Assembly: GCF_020873875.1 (NCBI RefSeq)
Contig: NZ_JAHWGU010000011.1
Span: forward strand, 124,001 to 188,000
Direction: 5' to 3'
From: Actinoplanes sp. DH11
GTDB lineage: Bacteria > Actinomycetota > Actinomycetes > Mycobacteriales > Micromonosporaceae
Length of the DNA stretch: 64,000 nucleotides
Shown here: positions 8,938-19,419 of the stretch, in pieces
Numbering within the stretch: position 1 is the first letter of the stretch
Layout of the letters: each line of letters opens with the position of its first letter
Notes under the pieces: model-generated
The model's database searches: none
The model's input: the letters and a program-made list of their open reading frames with translations, nothing else
What the model was told of the DNA's origin: nothing
Program-made: the position numbers and the translations under genes

Positions 8938-10250
8938 CCCAGCCCCGGCCGGAGGTCCTCCAGAAGCTCACCCCCGTACTCACCAAGCGCTGGCTCTCGC
9001 CGGACGCCTGGCAGATCGGCGTCTACGAGCGGCTGGACGGCTATCTGGCATTGCGCAAGGCTCTCGATGTCCACCCCGACGACCTGATCCAGCTGGTGAA
9101 GGACTCCGGTCTGCGCGGTCGTGGCGGCGCCGGCTTCCCCACCGGCCTGAAGTGGGGCTTCATCCCGCAGGGCGACGGCAAGCCGCACTATCTCGTGATC
9201 AACGCGGACGAGGGCGAACCCGGTACCTGCAAGGACCTGCCGCTGATGACGTACGACCCGCACTCGCTGGTGGAGGGCGCGATCATCGCCTCCTACGCCA
9301 TCCGGGCGAACCGGGCGTTCATCTACATCCGCGGTGAGGCGGTGCACGCCGCGCGGCGGCTGCGCAACGCGGTCCAGGAGGCGTACGCCAAGGGTTACCT
9401 CGGCAAGAACATCCTCGGCTCCGGGTTCGACCTGGACCTGGTGGTGCACAGCGGTGCCGGCGCTTACATCTGCGGTGAGGAGACGGCCCTGCTCGACTCC
9501 CTGGAAGGGTTCCGCGGCCAGCCCCGGCTGCGCCCGCCCTTCCCGGCCGTCGCCGGCCTCTACGCGAGCCCGACGGTGGTCAACAACGTCGGCACCATCG
9601 CCAGCGTGCCCTACATCGTGCTGGGCGGCGCGGACTGGTGGAAGAGCATGGGCACCGAGAAGTCGGCCGGCCCGATGATCTACTCGCTCTCCGGCCGGAT
9701 CACCAACCCCGGGCAGTACGAGTGCGGCCTCGGCATCACCCTGCGCGAGCTGATCGAGCTGGCCGGGGGCATGAAGCCGGGGCACAACCTGAAGTTCTGG
9801 ACGCCGGGCGGGTCGTCGACGCCGATCCTGACCGCCGAGCACATCGACACCCCGATGGACTTCGAGGGTGTCGCGGCGGCCGGGTCGATCCTCGGCACCA
9901 CGGCGATGCAGATCTTCTCGGACCAGGACTGCCCGGTCTACAACACGTGGCGGTGGCTGGAGTTCTACCACCACGAGTCGTGCGGCAAGTGCACCCCGTG
10001 CCGGGAGGGCAACTACTGGATGGTCCGCACCTACCGGCGGATCCTCGCCGGGCAGGGGACCTACGCCGACCTCGACACCCTCCAGGACACCGCGGACAAC
10101 ATCTTCGGCCGGTCGTTCTGCGGCCTCGGCGACGGCGCGGCCACCCCGGTCGTGTCGACGCTGAAGTGGTTCCGGGACGACTACCTCGGCTACATCGAGG
10201 GCCGCACCGCTCCTCGGCTGTCGGAGAAGACCCTCGTGGGAGCCCACTGA
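8934..10250 (+). CDS. nuoF: NADH-quinone oxidoreductase subunit F (NADH/FMN-binding)
   Basis: A 438-residue catalytic subunit that oxidises NADH through FMN and the N3 4Fe-4S cluster. The NADH/FMN glycine-rich motif [15 protein letters not shown] begins near residue 62, followed by [12 protein letters not shown] and [15 protein letters not shown]3 ligands are in [12 protein letters not shown] (about residues 347-358) and the later FCGLGDGA. It starts at GTG 8934, overlapping the nuoE stop, and ends at 10250. The gap to nuoG is occupied by a 20-codon open frame (10250-10312). Confidence 0.97.
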   Translation: MTQPRPEVLQKLTPVLTKRWLSPDAWQIGVYERLDGYLALRKALDVHPDDLIQLVKDSGLRGRGGAGFPTGLKWGFIPQGDGKPHYLVINADEGEPGTCKDLPLMTYDPHSLVEGAIIASYAIRANRAFIYIRGEAVHAARRLRNAVQEAYAKGYLGKNILGSGFDLDLVVHSGAGAYICGEETALLDSLEGFRGQPRLRPPFPAVAGLYASPTVVNNVGTIASVPYIVLGGADWWKSMGTEKSAGPMIYSLSGRITNPGQYECGLGITLRELIELAGGMKPGHNLKFWTPGGSSTPILTAEHIDTPMDFEGVAAAGSILGTTAMQIFSDQDCPVYNTWRWLEFYHHESCGKCTPCREGNYWMVRTYRRILAGQGTYADLDTLQDTADNIFGRSFCGLGDGAATPVVSTLKWFRDDYLGYIEGRTAPRLSEKTLVGAH

Positions 10251-10312
10251 TGCGAGCGAGGAGCGCAGCGAAGCAAGCCCCGCAGTCCGCATCGAAAGGT
10301 GGGCTCAGATGA
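10250..10312 (+). CDS. Possible 20-codon linking ORF between nuoF and nuoG
   Basis: ATG 10250 overlaps the nuoF stop by one base (TGATG) and its TGA at 10310-10312 overlaps the nuoG start (ATGA). It would encode a basic, Ser/Ala-rich peptide starting MRARSAAKQ. The first half (GCGAGCGAGGAGCGCAGC) resembles a short low-complexity repeat often seen between genes in this bacterial family, so the frame may be an accident of a repeat insertion that nevertheless keeps ribosomes moving between the two genes. AAAGGTGGG near 10300 can serve nuoG directly. Confidence 0.25.
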   Translation: MRARSAAKQAPQSASKGGLR

Positions 10313-12804
10313 CTGACGTAGCCAAGAAAGCGGACACCGTCACCCTCACCGTCGACGGCGTCGAGGTGACGGCGGAGAAGGGCGAGCTGGTCATCCGGGT
10401 CGCCGAGCGGATGGGCATCGCGATCCCGCGGTTCTGCGACCACCCGCTGCTCGCACCGGCCGGCGCCTGCCGGCAGTGCCTGGTCGAGGTGGAGGGCCAG
10501 CGCAAGCCGGTCGCCTCGTGCACCCAGACGGTGGCCGAGGGCATGGTGGTGAAGACCCAGCTCAGCTCGCCGGTGGCCGCGAAGGCGCAGGCCGGGATCA
10601 TGGAAATGCTCCTGATCAACCACCCGCTCGACTGCCCGACCTGCGACAAGGGCGGCGAGTGCCCGCTGCAGAACCAGGCGATGAGCACCGGCCGGGCCGA
10701 CTCGCGCTTCGTCGAGCACAAGCGGGAGTACGAGAAGCCGATCCACATCTCCAGCCAGGTGCTGCTGGACCGGGAACGCTGCGTGCTCTGCCAGCGCTGC
10801 ACCCGGTTCTCCGAGGAGATCGCCGGTGACAAGTTCATCGACCTGATGGACCGTTCCTCCGGCGAGCAGATCAACGTCTACCGGGACGACTTCTTCGGCG
10901 GCGAGGGCACCGGGGACGGTCAGGCCGGCGAGGACGAGGGGGACGTGCCGTTCAACTCGTACTTCTCCGGCAACACCATCCAGATCTGCCCGGTCGGTGC
11001 GCTCACCGGCGAGCAGTACCGGTTCCGCGCCCGCCCGTTCGACCTGGTCTCCTCGCCGAGCGCCTGCGAGCACTGCGCGGCGGGCTGTTCGCAGCGCGCC
11101 GACCACCGGCGCGGCAAGGTGCTGCGCCGGCTGGCCGGTGACGACCCGGCGGTCAACGAGGAGTGGAACTGCGACAAGGGCCGCTGGGGCTTCCGGTACA
11201 CCACGGCCACCGATCGCATCACCACGCCGCTGCTGCGCGACCCGGCCTCCGGCCGGCTGCGGGAGGCCTCCTGGAGTGAGGCGCTGCTGGCGGCGGCGGA
11301 GGGTCTGCGGGACGCACGGGAGCGCGGCGTGGGCGTGCTTCCGGGTGGGCGGCTGACGGTCGAGGACGCGTACGCGTACGCGAAGTTCGCCCGGGTCGTG
11401 CTCGGCACCAACGACATCGATTTCCGGGCCCGGCCGATCCGGAGTTCCGGCTCGTCACCGGCCACGACGGAGGAGGCGGACTTCCTCGCGGCCTCGGTCG
11501 CCGGGATCACCGACGTGACGTACGAGGCGGTCGAGAACGCGCCGTCGGTCCTGATCGTCGGGCTCGAGCCGGAGGAGGAGTGCCCGATCCTCTTCCTGCG
11601 CCTGCGCAAGGGCCACCTCAAGCGGAAGCTCACGGTCACGGCCGTCTCGCCGTACCTCTCCCGGGGTCTGGAGAAGCTCGGCGCCGCGCTCGTCGCGGCG
11701 GTCCCCGGTGACGAGGCCCGGCTGCTCAACACCGATCCGGCGGTCGCCGGCGCGCTCAGCGCGCCCGGCTCCGTGCTGATCGTGGGCGAGCGGCTGGCGA
11801 CCGTGCCCGGTGGACTTTCCGCAGCGGCCGCCCTGGCCCGGCGGACCGGCGCCCGGCTGGCCTGGGTGCCGCGCCGGGCCGGTGACCGGGGCGCGCTCGA
11901 CGCCGGTTGCCTGCCGAACCTGCTGCCCGGCGGCCGTCCGGTCACCGACGTGGCCGCCCGGGCCGAGCTCTCGCTCGCCTGGCGGGTCGAGGCGGGCGTG
12001 CTGCCCAGCACGGCCGGTCGTGATGTCGACCGGATCGTCGCGGCGGCCGCGGACGGCACACTCGGCGCCCTGCTGGTCGGCGGCGTGGACCCGGCCGACC
12101 TGGCCGACCCGCGGCTGGCCGAGGAGGCGCTCGCGGCCGTGCCGTTCGTGGTCAGCCTGGAGCTGCGGCAGAGCGCGGTGACCCGGCACGCCGACGTGGT
12201 GCTGCCGATCGCCCCGGCGGTCGAGAAGGCCGGCACCTACATGGACTGGGAGGGCCGGCTGCGCTCGTTCGCCGCGGTTCTCCCGGGCACGGCGATGACC
12301 GACGGCCGGGTGCTGGAGGCGATCGCGGCCCTGCTCGACGTCACCCTGAACACCGGTGACGTCTCGGCGATCCGCCGGGAGCTCGGCAGTCTGCCGGCCG
12401 CGACGGCCCGGCCGGCACTGCCGGCCGCCGAGGTCGTGGAGCCGGCCCGGCCGGCCGAGCGGGAGGCGGTCCTCGCCACCTGGCACCAGCTGCTCGACCT
12501 GGGCACGCTGCTCGACGGCGACGAGGTCCTGGCCGGCACGGCCCGCCCGCCGGTGGCCCGGATCGGCAAGGACCTGGCGGAGTCGCTCGGGGTTGTCGAC
12601 GGTGACCTGGTCACGGTCAGCACCGACCGGGGTGGGGTCACGTTGCCGGCGGCGATCACCGACCTGCCGCCGGCCGTGGTGTGGCTGCCCACCAACTCAC
12701 CGGGCTCGACGGTCCGCCGCAGTCTCGGCGTGACCGCCGGCGCGGTGGTCCGGCTGCAGGCCGGCGTACCGGGCCCGATCCTGGCCGAAGGGGTTGCGCG
12801 ATGA
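10309..12804 (+). CDS. nuoG: NADH-quinone oxidoreductase subunit G
   Basis: An 831-residue subunit carrying several iron-sulfur clusters. In order: an N-terminal 2Fe-2S ferredoxin domain (cysteines in [17 protein letters not shown]), the HX3CX2CX5C motif [14 protein letters not shown] near residue 105, a 4Fe-4S region ([10 protein letters not shown] and [10 protein letters not shown]), a further CEHCAAGC motif matching the N7-type site, and a C-terminal molybdopterin-oxidoreductase-like domain without a bound molybdenum cofactor in this family. The C-terminal half is Ala/Gly/Leu-rich and divergent, as usual. Start ATG 10309 has AAAGGTGGG upstream. It overlaps nuoH by four bases. Confidence 0.95.
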   Translation: MTDVAKKADTVTLTVDGVEVTAEKGELVIRVAERMGIAIPRFCDHPLLAPAGACRQCLVEVEGQRKPVASCTQTVAEGMVVKTQLSSPVAAKAQAGIMEMLLINHPLDCPTCDKGGECPLQNQAMSTGRADSRFVEHKREYEKPIHISSQVLLDRERCVLCQRCTRFSEEIAGDKFIDLMDRSSGEQINVYRDDFFGGEGTGDGQAGEDEGDVPFNSYFSGNTIQICPVGALTGEQYRFRARPFDLVSSPSACEHCAAGCSQRADHRRGKVLRRLAGDDPAVNEEWNCDKGRWGFRYTTATDRITTPLLRDPASGRLREASWSEALLAAAEGLRDARERGVGVLPGGRLTVEDAYAYAKFARVVLGTNDIDFRARPIRSSGSSPATTEEADFLAASVAGITDVTYEAVENAPSVLIVGLEPEEECPILFLRLRKGHLKRKLTVTAVSPYLSRGLEKLGAALVAAVPGDEARLLNTDPAVAGALSAPGSVLIVGERLATVPGGLSAAAALARRTGARLAWVPRRAGDRGALDAGCLPNLLPGGRPVTDVAARAELSLAWRVEAGVLPSTAGRDVDRIVAAAADGTLGALLVGGVDPADLADPRLAEEALAAVPFVVSLELRQSAVTRHADVVLPIAPAVEKAGTYMDWEGRLRSFAAVLPGTAMTDGRVLEAIAALLDVTLNTGDVSAIRRELGSLPAATARPALPAAEVVEPARPAEREAVLATWHQLLDLGTLLDGDEVLAGTARPPVARIGKDLAESLGVVDGDLVTVSTDRGGVTLPAAITDLPPAVVWLPTNSPGSTVRRSLGVTAGAVVRLQAGVPGPILAEGVAR

Positions 12805-14168
12805 ACGCACTGCTGGCGGCGCACGCCGTCGATCCGACCCTCGAGACGTTCGAGAACGACATCTGGTGGATCACGCTGATCAAGCTGTTCGGCGTGTTCG
12901 TGCTGCTCCTGCTGCTGACCCTGTTCACGATCAACTATGAGCGCAAGGTCGTGGCCCGGATGGCGGTCCGGCCGGGGCCGAACCAGGTCGGGCCGAAGGG
13001 CTGGTTGCAGAGCCTCACCGACGGCCTGAAGCTGCCGTTCAAGGAGGAGATCATCCCGAAGACCGCCGACAAGGTGGTCTACTTCATCGCCCCGGTCATC
13101 TCCGCGACGGTGGCGTTCACCGCGTTCTCGGTGATCCCGTTCGGCGGCGTGGTGAACATGTTCGGTCAGCAGACCGCGCTTCAGCTCACCGACGTGCCGG
13201 TCTCGGTGCTGGTCCTGCTCGCCTGCTCCTCGATGGCGGTCTACGGCGTCGTGCTGGCCGGCTGGGCTTCCGGCTCGACCTACCCGCTGCTCGGTGGTCT
13301 CCGGTCCAGCGCCCAGATGATCTCGTACGAGGTCGCGATGGGCCTCTCGATCGTGGCGGTGTTCATGACCGCCGGCACGATGAGCACGTCGCAGATCGTC
13401 GCGGCCCAGGCGGACGGCACCCCGGTCAACATCTTCGGCGTCGACCTCACGGCGCCCGGGTGGTACGCGATCCAGCTCCTCCCCAGCTTCGTGATCTACA
13501 TGATCGCGGCGGTCGGTGAGACGAACCGGGCGCCGTTCGACCTGCCCGAGGCGGAGTCGGAGCTGGTCGGCGGCTTCCACACGGAGTACTCGTCGTTCAA
13601 GTTCGCGCTCTTCTTCCTCGCCGAGTACATCAACATGATCACCGTCTCGGCGTTCTGCACGACGCTGTTCCTGGGCGGCTGGCGGGCGCCCGCGCCGATC
13701 ACCACCGTCTGGGAGGGCGCGAACTCCGGCTACTGGCCGCTGATCTGGTTCTTCGGCAAGGTGCTGATCCTGCTCTTCGGGTTCATCTGGCTGCGGGCCA
13801 CGCTGCCCCGGCTCCGCTACGACCAGTTCATGCGGTTCGGCTGGAAGGTCCTCATCCCGGTCAACCTGGTGTGGATCCTCTTCCTGGCGTACTTCAAGGT
13901 CGCCCGCAGCGGCGAGCTCTCCGACGAGGTCCGGTGGATCTCCACCGGTGCTATCGCGCTCGTCGTGCTGCTCGTCGCCTGGCGCTGGCCGGCGCCGAAG
14001 AAACCGAAGCCGGTCGCGATCGAGGAGGAGCTCGCCCGGCGCCCACCGGGCAGCTTCCCGGTCCCGCCGATGGACCTGCAGGTGCCGCCGAGCCCCCGCG
14101 CCCGCCGAGCCGTGGCCGAACGTGCCCCGGCCACCGTCGGTGGCGACCCCGAGACGAAGGAGGTGTGA
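12801..14168 (+). CDS. nuoH: NADH-quinone oxidoreductase subunit H
   Basis: A 455-residue membrane subunit at the junction of the membrane and peripheral arms; it forms much of the quinone tunnel. About eight hydrophobic helices are visible, with family blocks [20 protein letters not shown] and [20 protein letters not shown] (conserved acidic loop residues). The last ~60 residues, [19 protein letters not shown] onward, form a hydrophilic Pro/Arg-rich tail absent from shorter bacterial NuoH. ATG 12801 overlaps the nuoG stop; the open frame upstream of it is a shadow. Confidence 0.96.
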   Translation: MNALLAAHAVDPTLETFENDIWWITLIKLFGVFVLLLLLTLFTINYERKVVARMAVRPGPNQVGPKGWLQSLTDGLKLPFKEEIIPKTADKVVYFIAPVISATVAFTAFSVIPFGGVVNMFGQQTALQLTDVPVSVLVLLACSSMAVYGVVLAGWASGSTYPLLGGLRSSAQMISYEVAMGLSIVAVFMTAGTMSTSQIVAAQADGTPVNIFGVDLTAPGWYAIQLLPSFVIYMIAAVGETNRAPFDLPEAESELVGGFHTEYSSFKFALFFLAEYINMITVSAFCTTLFLGGWRAPAPITTVWEGANSGYWPLIWFFGKVLILLFGFIWLRATLPRLRYDQFMRFGWKVLIPVNLVWILFLAYFKVARSGELSDEVRWISTGAIALVVLLVAWRWPAPKKPKPVAIEEELARRPPGSFPVPPMDLQVPPSPRARRAVAERAPATVGGDPETKEV

Positions 14169-14169
14169 C

Positions 14170-14805
14170 GTGGCCACTCTGACCGGCTCCTTCAAGGGTT
14201 TCGGCGTGACCTTCGCGCACATGTTCCGCAAGGTGATCACGACCGACTACCCGTTCTCCCCGCCGAAGCCGGCACCTCGGTACCACGGCCGGCACATCCT
14301 GAACCGGCACCCGGACGGGCTGGAGAAGTGCATCGGCTGCGAGCTCTGCGCCTGGGCCTGCCCGGCCGACGCGATCTACGTCGAGGGCGGCGACAACACC
14401 GACGAGCAGCGGTTCTCCCCGGGCGAGCGGTACGCGAAGATCTACCAGATCAACTACGCCCGGTGCATCTTCTGCGGGCTCTGCATCGAGGCCTGCCCGA
14501 CCCGGTCGCTCACCATGAGCAACGAGTACGAGCTGGCCCGTGACAGCCGTCAGGATCTGATCTTCACGAAGAAGGAGCTCCTGGCGCCACTGCTGCCCGG
14601 CATGGAGATGCCGCCGCACCCGATGCGGCTCGGCGAGACCGACAAGGACTACTACATCGGTGCGCTGACCAACCCGGGGACGTCGGCCGGTGCGGAACGC
14701 GCACCGTGGTCCGATGCGGACACCCACGACGCGTCCGACCCGGCGGAGCACGTCGACCGGGCGGAGACGGCGGGCACCGTACGCAAGGAGGGTTCGCCGC
14801 GATGA
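14170..14805 (+). CDS. nuoI: NADH-quinone oxidoreductase subunit I (two 4Fe-4S clusters)
   Basis: A 211-residue ferredoxin-like subunit that relays electrons to N2 via clusters N6a and N6b. Ligands are in [12 protein letters not shown] (about residues 55-66) and [12 protein letters not shown] (about 99-110). The GTG at 14170, one base after the nuoH stop, is chosen because GGAGG ends 7 bases upstream; the longer open frame upstream is a shadow of nuoH. The last ~45 residues are an acidic, Asp/Ala-rich tail. The stop overlaps nuoJ. Confidence 0.95.
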   Translation: MATLTGSFKGFGVTFAHMFRKVITTDYPFSPPKPAPRYHGRHILNRHPDGLEKCIGCELCAWACPADAIYVEGGDNTDEQRFSPGERYAKIYQINYARCIFCGLCIEACPTRSLTMSNEYELARDSRQDLIFTKKELLAPLLPGMEMPPHPMRLGETDKDYYIGALTNPGTSAGAERAPWSDADTHDASDPAEHVDRAETAGTVRKEGSPR

Positions 14806-15572
14806 CCGACCTGTTGATCGCCGCCGCGGCCGCGCCGGTCTCCACCGGCGAGGCTGTCGCGTTCTGGATCCTCGGCACGGTATCGGTGATCGGCGCGCTC
14901 GGCATGGTGCTGGCCCGCAACGCGGTGCACTCCGCGCTCTGGCTGGTCGTGACGATGCTCTGCCTGGGTTTCCTCTACGTCGTCAACGCGGCGCCGTTCC
15001 TGGGCATGGTGCAGATCATCGTCTACACCGGCGCCATCATGATGCTGTTCCTGTTCGTGCTGATGCTTGTCGGCCGGGACGCCTCGGACTCGCTGATCGA
15101 GACGCTGCGTGGTCAGCGGGTCGCGGCGATCCTGCTCGGCGTCGGGTTCGCCGCACTGATCGCCACCGGTCTGGCCCGTTCGCTCGGTGACATCACCGTG
15201 GTCGGCCTGACCGAGGCGAACCAGAACGGCAACGTCAAGGGTCTGGCCGCGCTGCTGTTCACCAACTACGTGTTCGCGTTCGAGGTGACTTCGGCCCTGC
15301 TCATCACGGCTGCGGTCGGCGCCATGGTGCTGGCCCACGTGGAGAAGGCCAAGGAGGAGAAGCTCGACCAGGTGACGCGGATGAAGGAGCGCTTCCGGCC
15401 GGGCAACTACCCCGGGCCGAAGCCCGGTCCCGGCGTCTACGCGAACACCATGTCGGTGGCCGCGCCGGCCCGCCTGCCGGACGGCAACGGTGCCGAGCGC
15501 AGCATCTCGCCGATCCTTCCGGTCCGTGAGCTGAGCAGCTCGGAGGTCGCACCGAAGGGCACGGAGAAGTGA
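14802..15572 (+). CDS. nuoJ: NADH-quinone oxidoreductase subunit J
   Basis: A 256-residue membrane subunit with five predicted helices in the first ~170 residues. The conserved third helix reads [20 protein letters not shown], which contributes to the proton path and contains the pi-bulge region of the family. A hydrophilic tail of about 75 residues follows ([17 protein letters not shown], then Gly/Pro-rich). Start ATG 14802 overlaps the nuoI stop; its end overlaps nuoK (GTGA). Confidence 0.94.
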   Translation: MTDLLIAAAAAPVSTGEAVAFWILGTVSVIGALGMVLARNAVHSALWLVVTMLCLGFLYVVNAAPFLGMVQIIVYTGAIMMLFLFVLMLVGRDASDSLIETLRGQRVAAILLGVGFAALIATGLARSLGDITVVGLTEANQNGNVKGLAALLFTNYVFAFEVTSALLITAAVGAMVLAHVEKAKEEKLDQVTRMKERFRPGNYPGPKPGPGVYANTMSVAAPARLPDGNGAERSISPILPVRELSSSEVAPKGTEK

Positions 15573-15868
15573 CTCCTGACTACTACATCGTTCTCTCGGT
15601 CGTCCTGTTCACCATCGGCGCGATCGGTGTACTGATCAGGCGTAACGCGATCGTCCTGTTCATGTGCATCGAGCTGATGCTGAACGCGGCGAACCTCGCG
15701 CTGATCACTTTCAGCCGGATCAACGGCGGCCTGGACGGCCAGATCATCTCGTTCTTCGTGATGGTCGTCGCGGCTGCCGAGGTCGTGGTCGGCCTCGCCA
15801 TCATCATGTCGATCTTCCGTACGCGACGCTCGGCGAGCGTTGACGACGCGAACCTCCTCAAGTACTGA
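15569..15868 (+). CDS. nuoK: NADH-quinone oxidoreductase subunit K
   Basis: A 99-residue three-helix membrane subunit, the usual size. It carries the buried acidic residues needed for proton transfer in ELMLNAANL (helix 2) and [11 protein letters not shown] (helix 3). It starts at GTG 15569 overlapping nuoJ and ends 11 bases before nuoL. Confidence 0.95.
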   Translation: MTPDYYIVLSVVLFTIGAIGVLIRRNAIVLFMCIELMLNAANLALITFSRINGGLDGQIISFFVMVVAAAEVVVGLAIIMSIFRTRRSASVDDANLLKY

Positions 15869-15879
15869 AGGGCCTTCAC

Positions 15880-17811
15880 GTGGAACAGACAGTGGAGTTT
15901 GCCCCACCGACGGGAGTGCTGAGCAGCATCTGGCTGCTCGTCGCGATCCCGCTCGCCAGTGCGGCCGTCCTGCTGCTGCTCGGCAGGCGGGCCGACAAGT
16001 GGGGGCACTGGCTCGGCGTCCTCTCGGTCGCCGCATCGTTCGTGCTCGGCCTGGTCTTCTTCGCCAGCCTCGCGGGGCTGGACGCCGATCGGCGTTCGGC
16101 CGAGCTGAGCCTCTGGGATTTCATCGTCGTTGGCGGCCTCAACGTCGACTTCGGCCTGCTCTTCGACCCGCTTTCCGGTGTCTTCGTCCTGCTGATCACC
16201 GGCGTCGGATCACTCATCCACCTGTACGCGGTCGGCTACATGGAGCACGACCCCGGCCGGCGCAAGTTCTTCGCCTACTTCAACCTCTTCGTCGCCGCGA
16301 TGTTGCTGCTGGTCCTCGGCAACAACTACGTGATGCTCTACTTCGGCTGGGAGGGCGTCGGCCTGGCGTCGTACCTGCTGATCTCGTTCTGGTACACCCG
16401 GCCGTCGGCGGCCACCGCCGGTAAGAAGGCGTTCCTGATGAACCGGGTCGGCGACGCCGGCCTGGCCATCGGCATCTTCCTGATGTTCACCGAGCTGGGC
16501 AGCACCCAGTACGACGACGTCTTCAACGGCGCCTCCACGCTCGCCGCCGGCACCGTGCTGATCATGGGCATCCTGTTGCTCCTCGGCGCCTGCGGCAAGT
16601 CCGGCCAGTTCCCGTTGCAGGCGTGGTTGCCGGACGCCATGGAGGGCCCGACCCCGGTCTCCGCCCTGATCCACGCGGCGACCATGGTCACCGCGGGCGT
16701 CTACCTGATCGCCCGCTCCAACCCGATCTTCTCGGCGAACACCACGCTGCAGCTGATCGTGGTGAGCGTGGGTGCGCTGACCCTGCTGATCGGCTGTGTC
16801 ATCGGCGCGGCGAAGGACGACATCAAGCGGGTGCTCGCCTGGTCGACGGTGAGCCAGATCGGCTACATGTTCCTCGGCGTCGGGCTCGGTGGTGGCGCGT
16901 ACGCGCTGGCCATCGTGCACCTGCTGGCCCACGGCTTCTTCAAGGCCAACATGTTCCTCGGCGCCGGCTCGGTCATGCACGGCATGCACGACCAGGTCGA
17001 CATCCGGCGGTTCGGCGGCCTGTCGAAGCACATGAAGATCACCTGGATCACCTTCGGCACCGGCTGGCTTGCGATCATCGGCATCCCGCCGCTCTCCGGC
17101 TACTTCTCCAAGGAGCCGATCATCGCGTCCGCGTTCGAGCGCGAAGTGGTCTGGGAGGCCTGGGTGTTCGGCCTGGCCGCGCTGCTCGGCGCCGGGCTCA
17201 CCGCGTTCTACATGACCCGGCTGTTCTGGCTGACGTTCCACGGCCCGGCCCGCTGGACCGACGACATCAAGCATCCGCACGAGTCGCCGCCGATCATGAC
17301 GATTCCGCTGATCCTGCTCGCGATCGGCTCGGTCGGTGCGGGTTACCTGATGAGCACCAGCGTGCCGGAGTGGCTCACGCCGGTGCTGGGTGAGTCGCAC
17401 GGCGAGGCGGCGCACGGGGTGCTCGGGCACACCACGGTCACCATCCTGTCGCTGGTGGTCACGGTCCTCGGCGCCGGTCTGGCGTGGGCGTTGTTCCGCA
17501 ACGGCACGGCCACCGAGCCGCAGCCTGCTGGGGCACTCGTCACCGCGGCGCGGCGCAACCTCTACACCGACGCGTTCAACGAGGCGGTGTTCGAGCGGCC
17601 CGGCATCTACCTCACCCGGGCCCTGGTCTTCCTCGACAACCGGGGCATCGACGGTGTGGTGAACGGCCTGGCGGCCGGGATCGGCGGGGGCTCCGCGCGC
17701 CTGCGGCGGCTTCAGACCGGTTTTGTACGGTCCTACGCGCTCTCGATGCTCACCGGCGCCATGCTGGTCGTCGGCGCCTTCATCGCGATCCAGCTGGGGT
17801 GGTTGGCGTGA
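15880..17811 (+). CDS. nuoL: NADH-quinone oxidoreductase subunit L
   Basis: A 643-residue antiporter-like subunit, the distal proton pump of complex I, with 14 or more hydrophobic helices. Typical blocks are YFGWEGVGLASYLLI (conserved Glu), FPLQAWLPDAMEGPTPVSAL (with the AMEGPTPVSALIHAATMV continuation), KDDIKRVLAWSTVSQIGYM and the lateral helix near the C-terminus. It starts at GTG 15880. The stop is immediately followed by a perfect 14-base inverted repeat that leads into nuoM. Confidence 0.96.
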   Translation: MEQTVEFAPPTGVLSSIWLLVAIPLASAAVLLLLGRRADKWGHWLGVLSVAASFVLGLVFFASLAGLDADRRSAELSLWDFIVVGGLNVDFGLLFDPLSGVFVLLITGVGSLIHLYAVGYMEHDPGRRKFFAYFNLFVAAMLLLVLGNNYVMLYFGWEGVGLASYLLISFWYTRPSAATAGKKAFLMNRVGDAGLAIGIFLMFTELGSTQYDDVFNGASTLAAGTVLIMGILLLLGACGKSGQFPLQAWLPDAMEGPTPVSALIHAATMVTAGVYLIARSNPIFSANTTLQLIVVSVGALTLLIGCVIGAAKDDIKRVLAWSTVSQIGYMFLGVGLGGGAYALAIVHLLAHGFFKANMFLGAGSVMHGMHDQVDIRRFGGLSKHMKITWITFGTGWLAIIGIPPLSGYFSKEPIIASAFEREVVWEAWVFGLAALLGAGLTAFYMTRLFWLTFHGPARWTDDIKHPHESPPIMTIPLILLAIGSVGAGYLMSTSVPEWLTPVLGESHGEAAHGVLGHTTVTILSLVVTVLGAGLAWALFRNGTATEPQPAGALVTAARRNLYTDAFNEAVFERPGIYLTRALVFLDNRGIDGVVNGLAAGIGGGSARLRRLQTGFVRSYALSMLTGAMLVVGAFIAIQLGWLA

Positions 17812-17881
17812 CGAACATTATTCGGTCCGGCCACAACACAATCGTCGGCTTTGCGGGATTTGGGAGGCCGAATAATGTTCG
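17812..17881 (+). promoter_or_regulatory. Perfect 14-base inverted repeat enclosing the nuoM ribosome-binding site
   Basis: CGAACATTATTCGG (17812-17825) begins one base after the nuoL stop, and its exact reverse complement CCGAATAATGTTCG (17868-17881) contains the nuoM ATG (17875-17877). The 42-base loop holds the Shine-Dalgarno GGGAGG (17862-17867). The AT content of the arms stands out from the surroundings. As RNA this would be a stable hairpin with the start codon in the stem; as DNA it could be a binding site. Confidence 0.75.
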
Positions 17882-19416
17882 ATGAGTTCCCGTTCTTGAG
17901 CGTTCTCACCGTGCTTCCGCTGGTGGGCGCGGCAGTGGTGGCGTTCATCCCGCGGGCCAAGGCCGAGCTGGCGAAGATCGTCGCGCTCGCCTGGTCACTT
18001 GTCGTCCTGGTGCTCAGCGTCGTCATGTGGCTGGCGTTCACCATCGACGGCGACCGGTTCCAGTTCCACGAGTCGTACGCGTGGATCCCCACCTGGGACG
18101 CCCGCTTCACCTTCGCCGCCGACGGCATCGCGCTCGTCATGCTGATGCTCATCGCGATCCTCTTCCCGGTCGTCATCCTGGCCTCCTGGAACGACGTCGA
18201 CCAGAGCCGCCGGTCGGCACCGGCGTACTTCGCGCTGCTGCTGTCCTTCGAATTCACGATGATCGGTGTGTTCGCCGCGGCGGACGTCTTCCTGTTCTAC
18301 GTGTTCTTCGAGATCATGCTGATTCCGATGTACTTCATCATCGGGTCGTTCGGCACCGGCCAGAAGCAGTACGCGGCGGTCAAGTTCTTCCTCTACAGCC
18401 TGGTCGGCGGCCTCTTCATGCTCGCCTCGGTGATCGGTCTGTGGGTGCTCGGCGGGCGTACCTTCGACTTCACCAAGCTCGCCGAGGCGACCGCCTCGAT
18501 TGATCCGAACACCGCGCGCTGGCTGTTCCTGGGCTTCTTCGTGGCGTTCGCGATCAAGGCGCCGTTCTTCCCGTTCCACACCTGGCTGCCGGACTCCGGT
18601 GGTGCCGCGCCTGCCGGTGCGGCCGCGCTGCTCGTCGGCGTGATGGACAAGGTGGGCACGTTCGGCCTGTTGCGCTACTGCCTCTCGCTCTTCCCGGAGG
18701 CGTCGCGCTGGTTCGCGCCGGCCGCGATGGCCCTCGCGGTCATCGGCATCATCTACGCGTCGCTGCTCGCGGTCGGCCAGAAGGACCTGAAGCGGCTGGT
18801 GTCGTACACGTCGATCGCGCACTTCGGCTTCATCGGCATCGGCATCTTCGCGTTCACCACCCAGGCCGGCACGGGCGCGGTGCTCTACATGGTCAACCAC
18901 GGCCTCGCCACCGGCCTGCTCTTCATCGTGGTCGGGATGTTCGTGGCCCGGCGCGGGTCGGCGCTGGTCAGTGACTTCGGCGGCGCCGGGAAACTGGTGC
19001 CGGTGCTGGCCGGTGTGCTGTTCTTCGCCGGTCTGGCGTCGCTGGCTCTGCCCGGGACCGCGCCGTTCGTCAGCGAGTTCCTGGTCCTGATCGGCACGTT
19101 CAGCGTGCACAAGGGGTACGCCGTGGTGGCGACCCTGGGCATCATCCTGGCGGCGGCGTACGTGCTGTGGATGATCCAGCGGACCACACAGGGCACGCTC
19201 AACCCGGCGCTGGCCGAGGTGCCGGCGATGTCCAAGGACCTCAGTCTGCGCGAGAAGTTCGTGGTCGCGCCGCTGATCGCCCTGCTGCTGGTGCTCGGCT
19301 TCTACCCGAAACCGGTCACCGACGTGATCAACCCGGCGGTGCAGGCGACCCTGCAGGACGTCGGCACCACCGACCCGGCCCCGACGGTGGTCGCGGATGG
19401 AAAGGCAGGCGGCTGA
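17875..19416 (+). CDS. nuoM: NADH-quinone oxidoreductase subunit M
   Basis: A 513-residue antiporter-like proton-pumping subunit with about 14 hydrophobic helices. Family blocks: FYVFFEIMLIPMYFIIG (helix 5 Glu), FPFHTWLPDSGGAAPAGAAA, QKDLKRLVSYTSIAHFGF and MVNHGLATGLLFIV. ATG 17875 is chosen because GGGAGG lies 7 bases upstream; the TTG at 17851 would place the SD inside the gene. The gene is the only nuo gene after A not closely coupled to its predecessor: a 63-base gap with a large inverted repeat separates it from nuoL. Confidence 0.96.
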   Translation: MFDEFPFLSVLTVLPLVGAAVVAFIPRAKAELAKIVALAWSLVVLVLSVVMWLAFTIDGDRFQFHESYAWIPTWDARFTFAADGIALVMLMLIAILFPVVILASWNDVDQSRRSAPAYFALLLSFEFTMIGVFAAADVFLFYVFFEIMLIPMYFIIGSFGTGQKQYAAVKFFLYSLVGGLFMLASVIGLWVLGGRTFDFTKLAEATASIDPNTARWLFLGFFVAFAIKAPFFPFHTWLPDSGGAAPAGAAALLVGVMDKVGTFGLLRYCLSLFPEASRWFAPAAMALAVIGIIYASLLAVGQKDLKRLVSYTSIAHFGFIGIGIFAFTTQAGTGAVLYMVNHGLATGLLFIVVGMFVARRGSALVSDFGGAGKLVPVLAGVLFFAGLASLALPGTAPFVSEFLVLIGTFSVHKGYAVVATLGIILAAAYVLWMIQRTTQGTLNPALAEVPAMSKDLSLREKFVVAPLIALLLVLGFYPKPVTDVINPAVQATLQDVGTTDPAPTVVADGKAGG

Positions 19417-19419
19417 GCC

